DNA of 64,000 bases from Coprobacillaceae bacterium UN01-12pH3A (lineage in GTDB: Bacteria > Bacillota_I > Bacilli_A > Erysipelotrichales > Coprobacillaceae). The notes below the pieces were generated by a model. That model was not told where the DNA came from and did not search any database. It worked only from the letters and a program-made list of their open reading frames with translations. Positions within the stretch are counted from its first letter, which is position 1, and each line of letters opens with the position of its first letter. The DNA lies in the NCBI GenBank assembly GCA_027676805.1, contig JAQENU010000005.1, positions 62,001 to 126,000 on the forward strand, in the 5' to 3' direction. Both the position numbers and the translations under genes were made by a program. Below are positions 46,592 to 54,653 of the stretch, in pieces.

Positions 46592-47974
46592 ATGGAAAAA
46601 CAAGAATTTGAAAGTTTTACTCTTTGTCCATTAGACGGACGTTATTCAAAAATAAAAGACGCCCTAGGCGAATACTTTTCTGAATATGCATTAGTCAAGT
46701 ATAGAGTTTTCGTTGAAATCCAATGGTTAAAATTCTTGATTGAAAATGTAGAATGTGAAGTGTTAAGTCGATTCGATCTTCAGGAGGTTCCTAAGATCGA
46801 ATCGATTGCTAAAGAATTTGATTACGATTCTTTTAAACGCATTAAAGAAATTGAAAGTGTTACACGTCATGATGTTAAAGCGGTGGAATACTTCATTGGT
46901 GAAAAAATCAAAGCTTTTGGCTTTGATTACTTAGTGAGCTTTGTTCATATCGGCTGTACTTCTGAAGATATCAATAATACTTCTTATGCCTGCATGATTA
47001 AATATGGGTTAAAAGAAGTATGGCTGCCTAAAGCTAAAGAATTTGCAAGCATCATCAATCAGTGGGCAATCGACCACAAAGAAGATGCAATGTTGGCTCA
47101 TACGCATGGACAACCGGCAACACCAACCACTATTGGGAAAGAATTTAAAGTATATGCTTATCGCTTTATGTCAAGCATCGAAAACATTGAAAACATCCAG
47201 ATTAAAGCAAAATTCAATGGAGCTACTGGAAACTACAGTGCCATCTTAACCGCTTTTCCACATTTGGACTGGCAGATGCTGGCAAAAAAATTTGTGGAGG
47301 AGTATTTAGGATTAACCTTTAATCCACTGACTACTCAAATAGAAAGTCATGATTATACCTGTCATATTTTAGATGGTATTCGTCATTTCAATAATGTGCT
47401 GGTTGATTTCGATGTGGATATGTGGCTGTATATTTCTATGGAATACTTTAAACAAATCCCGGTAAAAGGGGAAGTGGGAAGCAGTACAATGCCTCATAAA
47501 GTAAACCCAATTCGTTTTGAAAACAGTGAAGCGAATGTCGATATGTCAAATAATATCTGTATAGCTTTATCAAATAAATTACCAAAATCACGTATGCAAA
47601 GAGACTTATCCGATTCTTCAAGTCAGCGTAATCTGGGATTGGCTTTTGGTTATTCCTTACAAGCAATCAATGAAACAAAAGATGGTTTGGAAAAATGCGT
47701 AGTCAATAAAGAAAAGCTAGCTTCCGATTTAAATGAAAAATGGGAAGTGCTGGCTGAACCTATTCAGACAATGCTGAGAAAATATGGAATTCCGGATGCT
47801 TACGATACTTTAAAGGAATTGACACGCGGAAAGAATATTTCAAAAGAAGATATCATGAAATTTTCTGAAAGTTTGGAAATGCTGTCAGATGTTGATCGTC
47901 AGACATTGATTGATATGACCCCTGCGGCCTATATTGGTTTAGCGAATCATTTAGCGGATATTCATTTAAAATAA
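46592..47974 (+). CDS. purB: Adenylosuccinate lyase
   Basis: Cleaves SAICAR and adenylosuccinate to release fumarate. The 460-residue protein belongs to the aspartase/fumarase superfamily: LCPLDGRYS at the start, CTSEDINNTSYA, AHTHGQPATPTTIGKE and the signature loop VGSSTMPHKVNPI. It uses the longer PurB type (E. coli-like) rather than the ~430-residue Bacillus type. It begins one base after the purL stop and is the last gene before the operon terminator. Confidence 0.96.
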   Translation: MEKQEFESFTLCPLDGRYSKIKDALGEYFSEYALVKYRVFVEIQWLKFLIENVECEVLSRFDLQEVPKIESIAKEFDYDSFKRIKEIESVTRHDVKAVEYFIGEKIKAFGFDYLVSFVHIGCTSEDINNTSYACMIKYGLKEVWLPKAKEFASIINQWAIDHKEDAMLAHTHGQPATPTTIGKEFKVYAYRFMSSIENIENIQIKAKFNGATGNYSAILTAFPHLDWQMLAKKFVEEYLGLTFNPLTTQIESHDYTCHILDGIRHFNNVLVDFDVDMWLYISMEYFKQIPVKGEVGSSTMPHKVNPIRFENSEANVDMSNNICIALSNKLPKSRMQRDLSDSSSQRNLGLAFGYSLQAINETKDGLEKCVVNKEKLASDLNEKWEVLAEPIQTMLRKYGIPDAYDTLKELTRGKNISKEDIMKFSESLEMLSDVDRQTLIDMTPAAYIGLANHLADIHLK

Positions 47975-47979
47975 AGAAT

Positions 47980-48017
47980 AAAAAATGATATAACTCATGT
48001 GGGTTATATCATTTTTT
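47980..48017. terminator. Bidirectional terminator after purB
   Basis: Fifteen-base arms AAAAAATGATATAAC / GTTATATCATTTTTT around an eight-base loop, with T-runs on both strands. It serves purB and the converging nitroreductase gene. Confidence 0.9.
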
Positions 48018-48024
48018 TATGATG

Positions 48025-48795
48025 TTAAAAATAACGGATAATGGCTTCTTCTTTTTGAGCGGTGCGGTAATAATTGACATTAGGATATCCCAGCACTAAT
48101 GCAGTAACAACTTGACCATTTTTTAATTGAAGCTGTTTGCGAAGTGTTGGCGAATATTTTACTGCCATCGCAAAAAATCCACTATATAAGACCCCTAAGC
48201 CATGAGCTTCTGCCATCAGTGCCATATTACTGGCAGCAAGCGCCCCATTTATTTGACTTTTAGAGACTACAAGTATGACTGCGGGGGCTTTCTTGAAGAA
48301 AAAGTCATCATCAATTGGCACTTCTTTTGCTGCCACATTCACTAATTTAATCAACGGAAGCAGATGTCTAAATAAACGAACGGCAGTCTTTTCAAAATCT
48401 TTTAGATTATTTTTTAAAACAATGTAAGAAACATTCTGTGCATTACCACTTGTTGGGGTTAGACGTCCGGCTTCAATGATTTGTTGAATGACTTCATCTG
48501 AAATTGGCTGATCTTTAAATTGACGGATAGTACGTCGTGTTTTTAAGGCTTGCATGAGCTGATGCGAATCCACTGTCGTCTTTTCTTTAAATTCAATAGA
48601 GAGTTCATCAAAACCAGTCATTGTGACTGCTTTTTTAGGACAAATCGCTGCACAATGTCCGCATTGAATACATTGCTGCTGTTTTATATGCGCCTTTTTA
48701 TTGATGAGTGCAATATTATTGGTAGGACAATCTTTGATGCACTGACTACAGCCAATACATAAGTTTTTATCAATTTGAATAAGATGTTCTTTCAA
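48025..48795 (-). CDS. Ferredoxin-nitroreductase fusion protein
   Basis: A 256-residue protein with two 4Fe-4S motifs at the N-terminus (CIGCSQCIKDCP, CIQCGHCAAICP) and then an FMN nitroreductase domain from about residue 80 (TRRTIRQFKDQPIS, IIEAGRLTPTSGNAQNVSYI, MAEAHGLGVLYSGFF). It probably passes electrons from ferredoxin-type carriers to an FMN-bound substrate. The best start is a TTG at 48795 with AAGGAAA upstream; no in-frame ATG suits. It is the last gene of a TetR-EFR1-nitroreductase operon. Confidence 0.88.
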   Translation of the reverse strand: MKEHLIQIDKNLCIGCSQCIKDCPTNNIALINKKAHIKQQQCIQCGHCAAICPKKAVTMTGFDELSIEFKEKTTVDSHQLMQALKTRRTIRQFKDQPISDEVIQQIIEAGRLTPTSGNAQNVSYIVLKNNLKDFEKTAVRLFRHLLPLIKLVNVAAKEVPIDDDFFFKKAPAVILVVSKSQINGALAASNMALMAEAHGLGVLYSGFFAMAVKYSPTLRKQLQLKNGQVVTALVLGYPNVNYYRTAQKEEAIIRYF

Positions 48796-48820
48796 TAGGG
48801 TGATTTCCTTTCATTAATGA

Positions 48821-49570
48821 TTAGTCTTTTTTTATATAATAGTGATAGCGATCTTTTGACTTTGATTTATAGTCAATCGCTTTTGTTGGGCACCCGCCAA
48901 TACAAGCCATACAATGAGTGCAGTTGCCTTTCCAGATTGGTTTACCATTTTTTAATTCAATGTTGTTAAGGGGGCATCTCTCTACACATTTATTGCAGGA
49001 TACACATTGCTTTGAAGCTTTAAATCCTTTGTCATGAACAAGCAGTGAGTAATAAAGGGAATTAATAGGACCGCTGGACAACTTGCCTTTCAATGTGGAT
49101 GGAATATTTTTAAATGCTTCTCCTTTTGCGATTTGCTGTGCTGTGGTTTGAATACCTGGCTTTGCTTTTTCTAATATATCCTGACATGCTGAAGCAGTAG
49201 GGGTAGGGAACATCGCCAAATAATTTTCTGGCATGATGATTTCCGATAGTCCCATAAAATGCCATTTCTTTTCTTTGCATATTTTTTTGGCATACCTTAT
49301 TGCATTGCCGCTGCTTCCGGCACAAGTGAGAACGAAGTAGGCGTTTGTTTGATTTTTAAAAGAAGCATCATGAATCCAGTGCTCCACTGCTCTTGGCATT
49401 CGCCATGCATAAGTCGGAGTGACAAAGACCCATGGCTTATCAGATTCAAAGCAGCCCGTTTCATTAGCTTTAAGATATTGATTAATTGAGACCAATTCAT
49501 CATTGGTTACGTTGGCAATTTCTTGAGCCACTAACTGGCTATTTCCGGTTCCGCTAAAATAAAAAATCAT
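48821..49570 (-). CDS. EFR1-type flavodoxin/ferredoxin protein
   Basis: A 249-residue fusion: the flavodoxin-like N-terminal half binds FMN at IFYFSGTGNSQLVAQEIA and continues through FVTPTYAWRMPRAVEHWI; the C-terminal ~60 residues carry two 4Fe-4S clusters (CVSCNKCVERCP, CTHCMACIGGCP). This is the EFR1 layout, a probable electron carrier. With the ferredoxin-nitroreductase gene 25 bases downstream it may form an electron chain to the nitroreductase substrate. The ribosome site AAGGAGAAA precedes the ATG. Confidence 0.9.
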   Translation of the reverse strand: MIFYFSGTGNSQLVAQEIANVTNDELVSINQYLKANETGCFESDKPWVFVTPTYAWRMPRAVEHWIHDASFKNQTNAYFVLTCAGSSGNAIRYAKKICKEKKWHFMGLSEIIMPENYLAMFPTPTASACQDILEKAKPGIQTTAQQIAKGEAFKNIPSTLKGKLSSGPINSLYYSLLVHDKGFKASKQCVSCNKCVERCPLNNIELKNGKPIWKGNCTHCMACIGGCPTKAIDYKSKSKDRYHYYIKKD

Positions 49571-49588
49571 TAGTATTTCTCCTTTTTC

Positions 49589-50170
49589 TTATGCTGCATC
49601 TGAAATCCCATTTACTATAATTCCAAGATAGACTTTCGCCTCATCTTTAGAGCATTCTTTTTTATCCAAATATTTCCACTCTAATAAAGTTAGAACAGCA
49701 TCACTGTATACCTTTGCTGCCATCTCTTGAGGGACTTTATAGAGTTTCTGATGTGGGCAGTTTTTAAATGCTTCTGCCATGCTCATAGTTAAATAAAAAC
49801 GGAATTGATTAATTAAATATCGATTTGTCGGATTGTGTGCTAAGACTTCTTGCAGAACTTTTTGATGCAGGTCAAGAAAATCAAAGCAGTTTTCCATCAA
49901 TGTATTGATGTAGTCTTGTGTATCAAGGGTTTCTGGTATATTTTGATCGATCAGTTTTTGAAAGACCATAAAGCAGTAGTGCAATAAATCATTTTTATCA
50001 TCAAAATAGTTATAAAAAGTTGCTCGTGGCAGCATAGCACCATCACAGAGTTCTTGAATCGTAATTTCTTCAAAGGATTTTACGGAAAGAAGTGTCAGCA
50101 TTGCTTTTTGTAAAGCCTTCAATGTTCGTGTGGCGCCAATTGTTAACTTTTGATAGGGGTTATATTTCAT
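49589..50170 (-). CDS. TetR-family regulator of the EFR1 operon
   Basis: A 193-residue regulator; the N-terminal ~60 residues contain the TetR fold (SFEEITIQELCDGAMLPRAT, FYNYFDDKNDLLHYCF), followed by a helical ligand domain. It is the first gene of the minus-strand operon, 18 bases ahead of the EFR1 gene, so it probably controls its own operon. AAGGAGATA precedes the ATG. Confidence 0.9.
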   Translation of the reverse strand: MKYNPYQKLTIGATRTLKALQKAMLTLLSVKSFEEITIQELCDGAMLPRATFYNYFDDKNDLLHYCFMVFQKLIDQNIPETLDTQDYINTLMENCFDFLDLHQKVLQEVLAHNPTNRYLINQFRFYLTMSMAEAFKNCPHQKLYKVPQEMAAKVYSDAVLTLLEWKYLDKKECSKDEAKVYLGIIVNGISDAA

Positions 50171-50198
50171 GGTTAATATCTCCTTTTATTTCAAAATT

Positions 50199-50227
50199 AT
50201 TATATACTATTGTTTTAATTTAGACAA
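50199..50227 (-). promoter_or_regulatory. Promoter of the TetR-EFR1-nitroreductase operon
   Basis: On the minus strand TTGTCT (50222-50227), 17-base spacer, TATAAT (50199-50204), 29 bases before the TetR start codon. Confidence 0.75.
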
Positions 50228-50265
50228 GTGTATAAATTTGTGATTATGTTTATAATGGCAAATAA

Positions 50266-50296
50266 AAAACAAGACAGTATCGTAATGTCTTGTTTT
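50266..50296 (-). terminator. Terminator of the 145-residue protein gene
   Basis: Eleven-base stem AAAACAAGACA / TGTCTTGTTTT with a nine-base loop and a T-rich run on the minus strand. Confidence 0.75.
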
Positions 50297-50300
50297 AGCA

Positions 50301-50738
50301 TTAGAATGGATAAAGTTCAGATAACTGTTTAGCGACATAAGCCTGCAAAGAACCATGTGGCTGCAAGTAAAAGTCACGCAGATGCACCGGATCATGGATC
50401 ACTACTTTTTGTTGGTCTAAACGATCAAACAACTGCTTTAATTCTTCAACAGTAAGATCCGGCTGTAATTCAAAAAGCTGCGTTGTCGTCTGAATGTTTA
50501 AATTTAAACGAAAATGGGTACCGGTTGCAATATCAAATACCAACACTCTCGTCTTGCGCACTTCACTCAGCACTTCAATCGTGACCGTTACAATTTGTCC
50601 GTAAGTAAAGCATAATACTTCCTCATTATTGTTTTTAGAGTAGATCTGAATACGATCTTCACCTAAAACCAGAATACCCCCGTGATCCGGTCTCATTTTA
50701 TCATCAATGATGTAATCATCACTAAATAATATTTTCAT
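50301..50738 (-). CDS. Cytoplasmic protein of unknown function
   Basis: A 145-residue protein. The first ~85 residues are rich in beta strands (GGILVLGEDRIQIYSKNNNE, TRVLVFDIATGTHFRLNLNI), possibly a PH-like or small barrel fold; the rest is helical (VEELKQLFDRL) and ends in ELYPF. No signal or membrane segment. The ribosome site AAGGGGGAA precedes the ATG. It follows yjdF by about 80 bases and could be transcribed with it, but no function can be given. Confidence 0.65.
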   Translation of the reverse strand: MKILFSDDYIIDDKMRPDHGGILVLGEDRIQIYSKNNNEEVLCFTYGQIVTVTIEVLSEVRKTRVLVFDIATGTHFRLNLNIQTTTQLFELQPDLTVEELKQLFDRLDQQKVVIHDPVHLRDFYLQPHGSLQAYVAKQLSELYPF

Positions 50739-50821
50739 TTACATTCCCCCTTTGTTTCATCATAGCAAGAAACTGCTTTTGATAGTATACCTTTCCTAAA
50801 TAAGAAAAGAAAAGCTAAGGA

Positions 50822-51238
50822 TTAATGTCCTTTATGCTTTTCCTTTCTTTTTTGTTTTCTCAGCCGATATAACTGATCTTTTTGTAATTCTTTCATCTGT
50901 TTAGATTCCTGTTTTTTTAGCTGCTGTGTTTTCTCATACTCAGTTTTCAGAATCTGCTGCGCTTTTGTTGCTGGAGCAGGCTGCTTCATGAGCTTGCTGA
51001 CAAGCCGTTGTCTCCTCTTAGGATTAATTTTGACCGTTTGACTTACGTTGTTGGAAGCATGCTCAATGAAATGAAACTGATGAAAAGATTTTAAAAGCAT
51101 TTGATAAATCTGTGGATCAGTTGGTTCTTTTCCAAACCGAATCTTGCACATTTGATGCATTCCATCAAAACGGATTTCATAGATACCAATCCAAAAAGGA
51201 TCATCAAAAAAGACAGTTAATTGCGATTGAACAGACAT
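50822..51238 (-). CDS. yjdF: YjdF-family protein (DUF2992)
   Basis: A 138-residue protein closely resembling Bacillus YjdF: LTVFFDDPFWIGIYEIRFDG at the N-terminus, EPTDPQIYQMLL, the KINPKRRQRL block and a lysine-rich coiled tail ending RKQKRKEKHKGH. Its function is not established; genes of this family are known to lie behind the yjdF riboswitch that responds to aza-aromatic compounds. The leader here can mask the AAGGAGG ribosome site (see next entry). ATG at 51238. Confidence 0.92.
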   Translation of the reverse strand: MSVQSQLTVFFDDPFWIGIYEIRFDGMHQMCKIRFGKEPTDPQIYQMLLKSFHQFHFIEHASNNVSQTVKINPKRRQRLVSKLMKQPAPATKAQQILKTEYEKTQQLKKQESKQMKELQKDQLYRLRKQKRKEKHKGH

Positions 51239-51264
51239 AATTGTTCCTCCTTAAAGTTTATAAA

Positions 51265-51336
51265 TAAGAAGGGACAACCAAGGAGGCAGGTTACTGATAG
51301 CTTTGCTACGTCTGGACTACCAACCAGACTGTGTTT
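51265..51336 (-). promoter_or_regulatory. yjdF riboswitch
   Basis: The ~105-base leader of yjdF has a GTCTGG / CCAGAC hairpin, a TAGC / GCTA hairpin and then CCTCCTT (51280-51286, minus strand), perfectly complementary to the AAGGAGG ribosome site at 51246-51252. This suits a translational switch in which ligand binding frees or hides the site. Identification as the yjdF motif rests on the gene and the leader design; a covariance search would settle it. Confidence 0.75.
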
Positions 51337-51352
51337 TTATCTTATCGATGTT

Positions 51353-51380
51353 ATTATAATAAAAATCTAATTTTAATCAA
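51353..51380 (-). promoter_or_regulatory. Promoter of yjdF
   Basis: On the minus strand TTGATT (51375-51380), 16-base spacer, TATAAT (51353-51358), directly before the riboswitch leader. Confidence 0.6.
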
Positions 51381-51490
51381 TATATTTTGAGGTGTTTATT
51401 TTTGATTGTTTTCTTAAACAGGATTATGTTAACGTGAAGCAATCATGATTAACTAGATATAATTTATTATCGATAGGTTTTTAATCAGAC

Positions 51491-51520
51491 TTGTCATTCC
51501 TGTTGACAAAGGAGTATACT
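51491..51520 (+). promoter_or_regulatory. Promoter of the 100-residue protein gene
   Basis: TTGTCA (51491-51496), 18-base spacer, TATACT (51515-51520), 28 bases before the ATG. The spacer end AAGGAGTATACTATAA partly resembles the palindrome of the MATE promoter. Confidence 0.5.
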
Positions 51521-51547
51521 ATAAGAAACAGACAGGAGGAAGAAAAA

Positions 51548-51850
51548 ATGGGAATGTCAGTCTTGCAAATTGAAAAAGCAATAGATTTTGTGCCAGCAAA
51601 ATTTTTATGTGAAGCTTATACAAATGTTTATAATCATGGTGGATTTAAGAATGATACTTTATACAATTTTACGATTTCTTTTTTAAATAGTGGAAAGAGA
51701 CAAATGAATGAAGAGGATAGAAAGCCGCTTACACAGGAGATGGCTTATTATATAGATGAAAATTTTTATGATATACCAGTTGATCGCTATGTAGTGGATA
51801 TTGTTATGAGATTAGCGGATAAGAATAGTATTTATCTAAGAAATGTTTAG
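51548..51850 (+). CDS. Small protein of unknown function
   Basis: A 100-residue mixed-charge protein without signal or membrane segment (IEKAIDFVPAKFLCEAYTNV at the N-terminus; DENFYDIPVDRYVVDIVMRL near the end). AGGAGGAAG precedes the ATG at 51548; the reading from 51491 overlaps the promoter and is rejected. It is a lone gene with its own promoter and a short terminator. I do not recognise the family. Confidence 0.65.
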   Translation: MGMSVLQIEKAIDFVPAKFLCEAYTNVYNHGGFKNDTLYNFTISFLNSGKRQMNEEDRKPLTQEMAYYIDENFYDIPVDRYVVDIVMRLADKNSIYLRNV

Positions 51851-51866
51851 TTTGACTGGTTATGTA

Positions 51867-51887
51867 GGCACTTTTAAGTGTCTTTTA
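51867..51887 (+). terminator. Short terminator
   Basis: CACTT-TT-AAGTG stem followed by TCTTTTATT, 18 bases after the stop of the 100-residue protein gene. Confidence 0.5.
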
Positions 51888-51936
51888 TTATGCCTAAGAT
51901 TAGCTAATAATGGTGATATATTTAATAGCTTATGAA

Positions 51937-51967
51937 AATAAATTAAAACCGACTTTAACAGTCGGCT
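51937..51967 (-). terminator. Terminator of the DUF3795 gene
   Basis: Stem CCGACT / AGTCGG with a five-base loop; on the minus strand it is followed by GGTTTTAATTT. Confidence 0.65.
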
Positions 51968-51980
51968 TAGTATGTAGGAT

Positions 51981-52247
51981 TTATTTTTGACATTCTTTCC
52001 ACATTTTGCATTGGTGAATTCTTTTTCCGTCATCTCCTTGTTTTTCATCATAAGCAAAGGCATTCAGCTGATCGCACGGAAAAGCTTCACATTCTCCGCA
52101 ATGCTCGTATCCCTTTTTTTCACAGCACGATTTAATGATACATTCTTCACCCCAAAATGGCTTTTTGATATGAACACATCCCAAGCATCCTACTTCTTCT
52201 TTATAATGACATTCATTACATATTATTCCACATCTTGATTCTATCAT
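51981..52247 (-). CDS. DUF3795 cysteine-rich protein
   Basis: An 88-residue protein with ten cysteines: CGIICNECHY, CLGCVH, CIIKSCCEKKGYEHCGECEA and FPCDQLN. This is the DUF3795 pattern, thought to bind metal, with no known activity. GGAGGATAAGAAG precedes the ATG. It is downstream of an AraC-like regulator's neighbourhood but 30 bases separate their ends, with the AraC gene upstream on the same strand, hence possible co-transcription. Confidence 0.85.
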   Translation of the reverse strand: MIESRCGIICNECHYKEEVGCLGCVHIKKPFWGEECIIKSCCEKKGYEHCGECEAFPCDQLNAFAYDEKQGDDGKRIHQCKMWKECQK

Positions 52248-52276
52248 CTTCTTATCCTCCCTATATTTTATTATAT

Positions 52277-53098
52277 TTAGAATTTATAAAATTCATTGTA
52301 AAAATCGGACAGGTTTTCGATATACTCAGTAGGGGTTGTCTCACAGATTTCTTTGAAAACATGATTAAAATGAGCTTGATCAAAATAAGAATAATCAAAG
52401 GTGAGATCGAGAAGATTTTTATGATTCATATCTTTGATAAGATGGTTAATTGTCACAATCTTTGAAAACTTTTTGACACTCAGACCAATATATTTATTAA
52501 AACAGCGATTAAGCTGACGTTCGCTGATTCCTAATTTTTGAGCAATATCAGAGGTACGCTGTATGATATGTCGAGAATAGATATGTTCGATTTGATCTAA
52601 GATAGGAGATTCAATAGGATGTTTTTTTATTTCCTGACATAAGAGCTCATCCATCAAATCGACAAGTTCATCAAAAGTAGTTATCTTTGATAGCTGTGTA
52701 TGAATCAAATCATAGAGATTGTAATTCAAATCTTTGAGTTCATATTCCTGATCCACCATTTCCCGAATTGATTTGCCAAAGACTTGATATAGTCCGCCTG
52801 GCAGGAATTCGACAAAGAAACGGCAGGGATAAGTATTGAGATCATTAGCGACACCAACGACTTTGGTGGTTGGTCCCCATACTTTAATTCTCTCTTTAGC
52901 AAAGTCAAACACAAAACAACCGCTGACATCCGGAATCAATTGTAAAGTAGGTTCATCAGAGATCGGTAATTCATAATTGGGAAAAGTAATCGTGTAATGC
53001 GCTACTGCTCTTTGAAGCGGAGCGGCGGGTTTGATATATAGATGATATTTTGTTTTATTAATATATTCACGTGTATAGCTGTCGACATGAAACTGCAT
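52277..53098 (-). CDS. AraC-family transcriptional regulator
   Basis: A 273-residue regulator with an N-terminal DUF6597-type beta domain (LYIKPAAPLQRAVAHYTITF, then VGVANDLNTYPCRFFVEFLP) and a C-terminal double helix-turn-helix (DIAQKLGISERQLNRCFNKY, LTFDYSYFDQAHFNHVFKE). The start is the ATG at 53098 with AAGGAG; an upstream GTG at 53107 lies within that site. It may control the adjacent DUF3795 gene or act elsewhere. Confidence 0.88.
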   Translation of the reverse strand: MQFHVDSYTREYINKTKYHLYIKPAAPLQRAVAHYTITFPNYELPISDEPTLQLIPDVSGCFVFDFAKERIKVWGPTTKVVGVANDLNTYPCRFFVEFLPGGLYQVFGKSIREMVDQEYELKDLNYNLYDLIHTQLSKITTFDELVDLMDELLCQEIKKHPIESPILDQIEHIYSRHIIQRTSDIAQKLGISERQLNRCFNKYIGLSVKKFSKIVTINHLIKDMNHKNLLDLTFDYSYFDQAHFNHVFKEICETTPTEYIENLSDFYNEFYKF

Positions 53099-53138
53099 GA
53101 AAGTCACTCCTTCTTTTTTCTATTATACTTGATTTGAA

Positions 53139-53166
53139 AATAAAAACCACATCAGAGACTCTAATG
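53139..53166 (-). terminator. Terminator of the zinc-ribbon membrane protein gene
   Basis: On the minus strand CATTAGAG-T-CTCTGATG (one mismatch) followed by TGGTTTTTATTTT. Confidence 0.55.
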
Positions 53167-53169
53167 CAG

Positions 53170-53499
53170 TTAGAGAAAAAAGTAAGAAACAATGCCAAAA
53201 AGAAGTGCAATTCCGCCGATACATCTAGCGATCGTCATCGATTTTTGAATACCGGAGCGGCGAATCGTTGAGGCTTTGGTAAAAGGAAAGATAATGAAAT
53301 CCAGACCTAAGAGGATGAGGCTAAGCGTTGTTCGATAAGGAGAATTCCATAATAAAGCAATTCCAATAGCGATAAGAGCCACAACTGCAAAAACAGGCAT
53401 GCCTTTTCTTTGGTTTTGGTAATATTGCTCAGCTTTTTGCTGACACTCCTGACTGCAATAATCCTTTTGTGTTTCTTTACCGCAATAGAGACATTTCAT
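53170..53499 (-). CDS. Zinc-ribbon membrane protein
   Basis: A 109-residue protein: an N-terminal treble-clef zinc ribbon (CLYCGKETQKDYCSQECQQK, residues 3-22), then three to four hydrophobic spans. The ATG at 53499 has GGGAGG upstream; the longer ORF start at 53556 lacks one. Function unknown; such proteins occur widely in Firmicutes. Confidence 0.75.
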   Translation of the reverse strand: MKCLYCGKETQKDYCSQECQQKAEQYYQNQRKGMPVFAVVALIAIGIALLWNSPYRTTLSLILLGLDFIIFPFTKASTIRRSGIQKSMTIARCIGGIALLFGIVSYFFL

Positions 53500-53560
53500 T
53501 TTAATTCCTCCCTTTGTTATAACTAATATCTTAATAGTCGAAAGAAATAAAGTCAAATAG

Positions 53561-53590
53561 AAAAAATGTCTGAAACAGCTCAGACATTTA
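53561..53590 (-). terminator. Terminator of the ROK gene
   Basis: Ten-base stem AAATGTCTGA / TCAGACATTT with a six-base loop and TTTTTTCTATT on the minus strand. Confidence 0.8.
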
Positions 53591-53594
53591 TTGT

Positions 53595-54518
53595 TTAAAT
53601 AATATGATATAACTGCATGAAGTTATATAAAGCTCCTAAAAGATTAGAATCGTTATTAAACTTACACGCTTTGATGACAGGTTTAGCGAATTGATGTTCA
53701 TGCTGAGACAACAGATCCACATATTTTTGTACACCGGTTAAAAAGCTTGGCTGTTCACTGATACCACCGCCTAGTAAAATAATATCCGGATCATAGGTGT
53801 ATTGGAAATTATAGGCCTGCATTGCAATGCTGTAATACATATCTTCGATTGCTTCGATACATTGTTCATCTCCGGCTGCTGCCCATTCGTAAATTTTTTC
53901 CCCAGGACATTCCTTGAAGTCTTTGCCTTTCATTTTGCCAACACGTATTGATAAAGCGACGGCAGAGGCTTTTAATGCCCATAAATTCATGAACAATGGT
54001 TTCCCATCCAATAGATCTTGACGTGTATAATCAATGATTATGTTTGAAATTTCCCCAGCCACTAAGCGATTTCCGCGATGAATCTTACGATCTTTAATAA
54101 TGGCACCGCCGATTCCACTTCCAAATACCATCACAATGGCATCCTGAACATCTTTTGCGTGACCAAGCCATACTTCTGCCAGTCCTGCTGATTTCCCATC
54201 ATTTTCAACTGCGACTTTTATCCCGTCACAACGTTTAGAAAGTTCTTCGATGACGCATACTTTATCTAGGCAGGGAACACCTCCGCCTTTATATACGATC
54301 CCTTTTTCAACATCGACTGCACCGGGAACAGATAGGGCAATACCGGAAAGTCCCTCTTCTTTGTTTTCCTTATAGATGTTTTCAAGAATATCTAAAAATT
54401 TATCCTTGTCATGACGATGATCTGTAGGTGTTTTCCCCTTTTTATAGAGTTTCCCATTTTCATCAATGATGGCGAACTTAATAAATGAGCCACCTACATC
54501 TAAAACTAAAAATTTCAT
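53595..54518 (-). CDS. ROK-family sugar kinase, atypical
   Basis: A 307-residue cytoplasmic ROK protein: ATP-binding LVLDVGGSFIKFAIID, the substrate region IALSVPGAVD, VENDGKSAGLAEVWLG with the likely catalytic aspartate (NDG), and GSGIGGAIIKDRKI. The usual zinc-site residues GEIGH and CxCGxxGCxE are absent: the equivalent reads AGEISNIIID with no cysteine cluster. It therefore belongs to a zinc-less ROK branch; the sugar is not predictable. It has no DNA-binding domain, so it is a kinase rather than a repressor. A cre-like site lies 55 bases upstream. Confidence 0.85.
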   Translation of the reverse strand: MKFLVLDVGGSFIKFAIIDENGKLYKKGKTPTDHRHDKDKFLDILENIYKENKEEGLSGIALSVPGAVDVEKGIVYKGGGVPCLDKVCVIEELSKRCDGIKVAVENDGKSAGLAEVWLGHAKDVQDAIVMVFGSGIGGAIIKDRKIHRGNRLVAGEISNIIIDYTRQDLLDGKPLFMNLWALKASAVALSIRVGKMKGKDFKECPGEKIYEWAAAGDEQCIEAIEDMYYSIAMQAYNFQYTYDPDIILLGGGISEQPSFLTGVQKYVDLLSQHEHQFAKPVIKACKFNNDSNLLGALYNFMQLYHII

Positions 54519-54572
54519 TTGTCTAATCTCCTAACATTCAATCATTATGCTACTATCATATCACTTTTTAAA

Positions 54573-54586
54573 TGAAAATGCTTTCA
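54573..54586 (-). promoter_or_regulatory. Possible cre upstream of the ROK gene
   Basis: TGAAAATGCTTTCA (plus strand; TGAAAGCATTTTCA on the minus strand) matches the CcpA operator except for one base of the central CG. It lies just upstream of an extended -10 (TGATATGAT) on the minus strand. Confidence 0.4.
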
Positions 54587-54616
54587 TAATTTGAATAAAT
54601 ATTTTAAGCAATTTTC

Positions 54617-54645
54617 TTGCAAATATAAAACAGGTAAGTTAAGAT
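54617..54645 (+). promoter_or_regulatory. Promoter of copA
   Basis: TTGCAA (54617-54622), 17-base spacer, TAAGAT (54640-54645). The CsoR-type operator follows immediately. Confidence 0.5.
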
Positions 54646-54653
54646 GTAATCGT

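Noticed and set aside
51503..51527. MerR-type promoter TTGACA with AGTATACT at the 100-residue protein gene
   Set aside because: No -10 element lies 19 bases after this TTGACA; the TTGTCA-N18-TATACT promoter explains the gene better.
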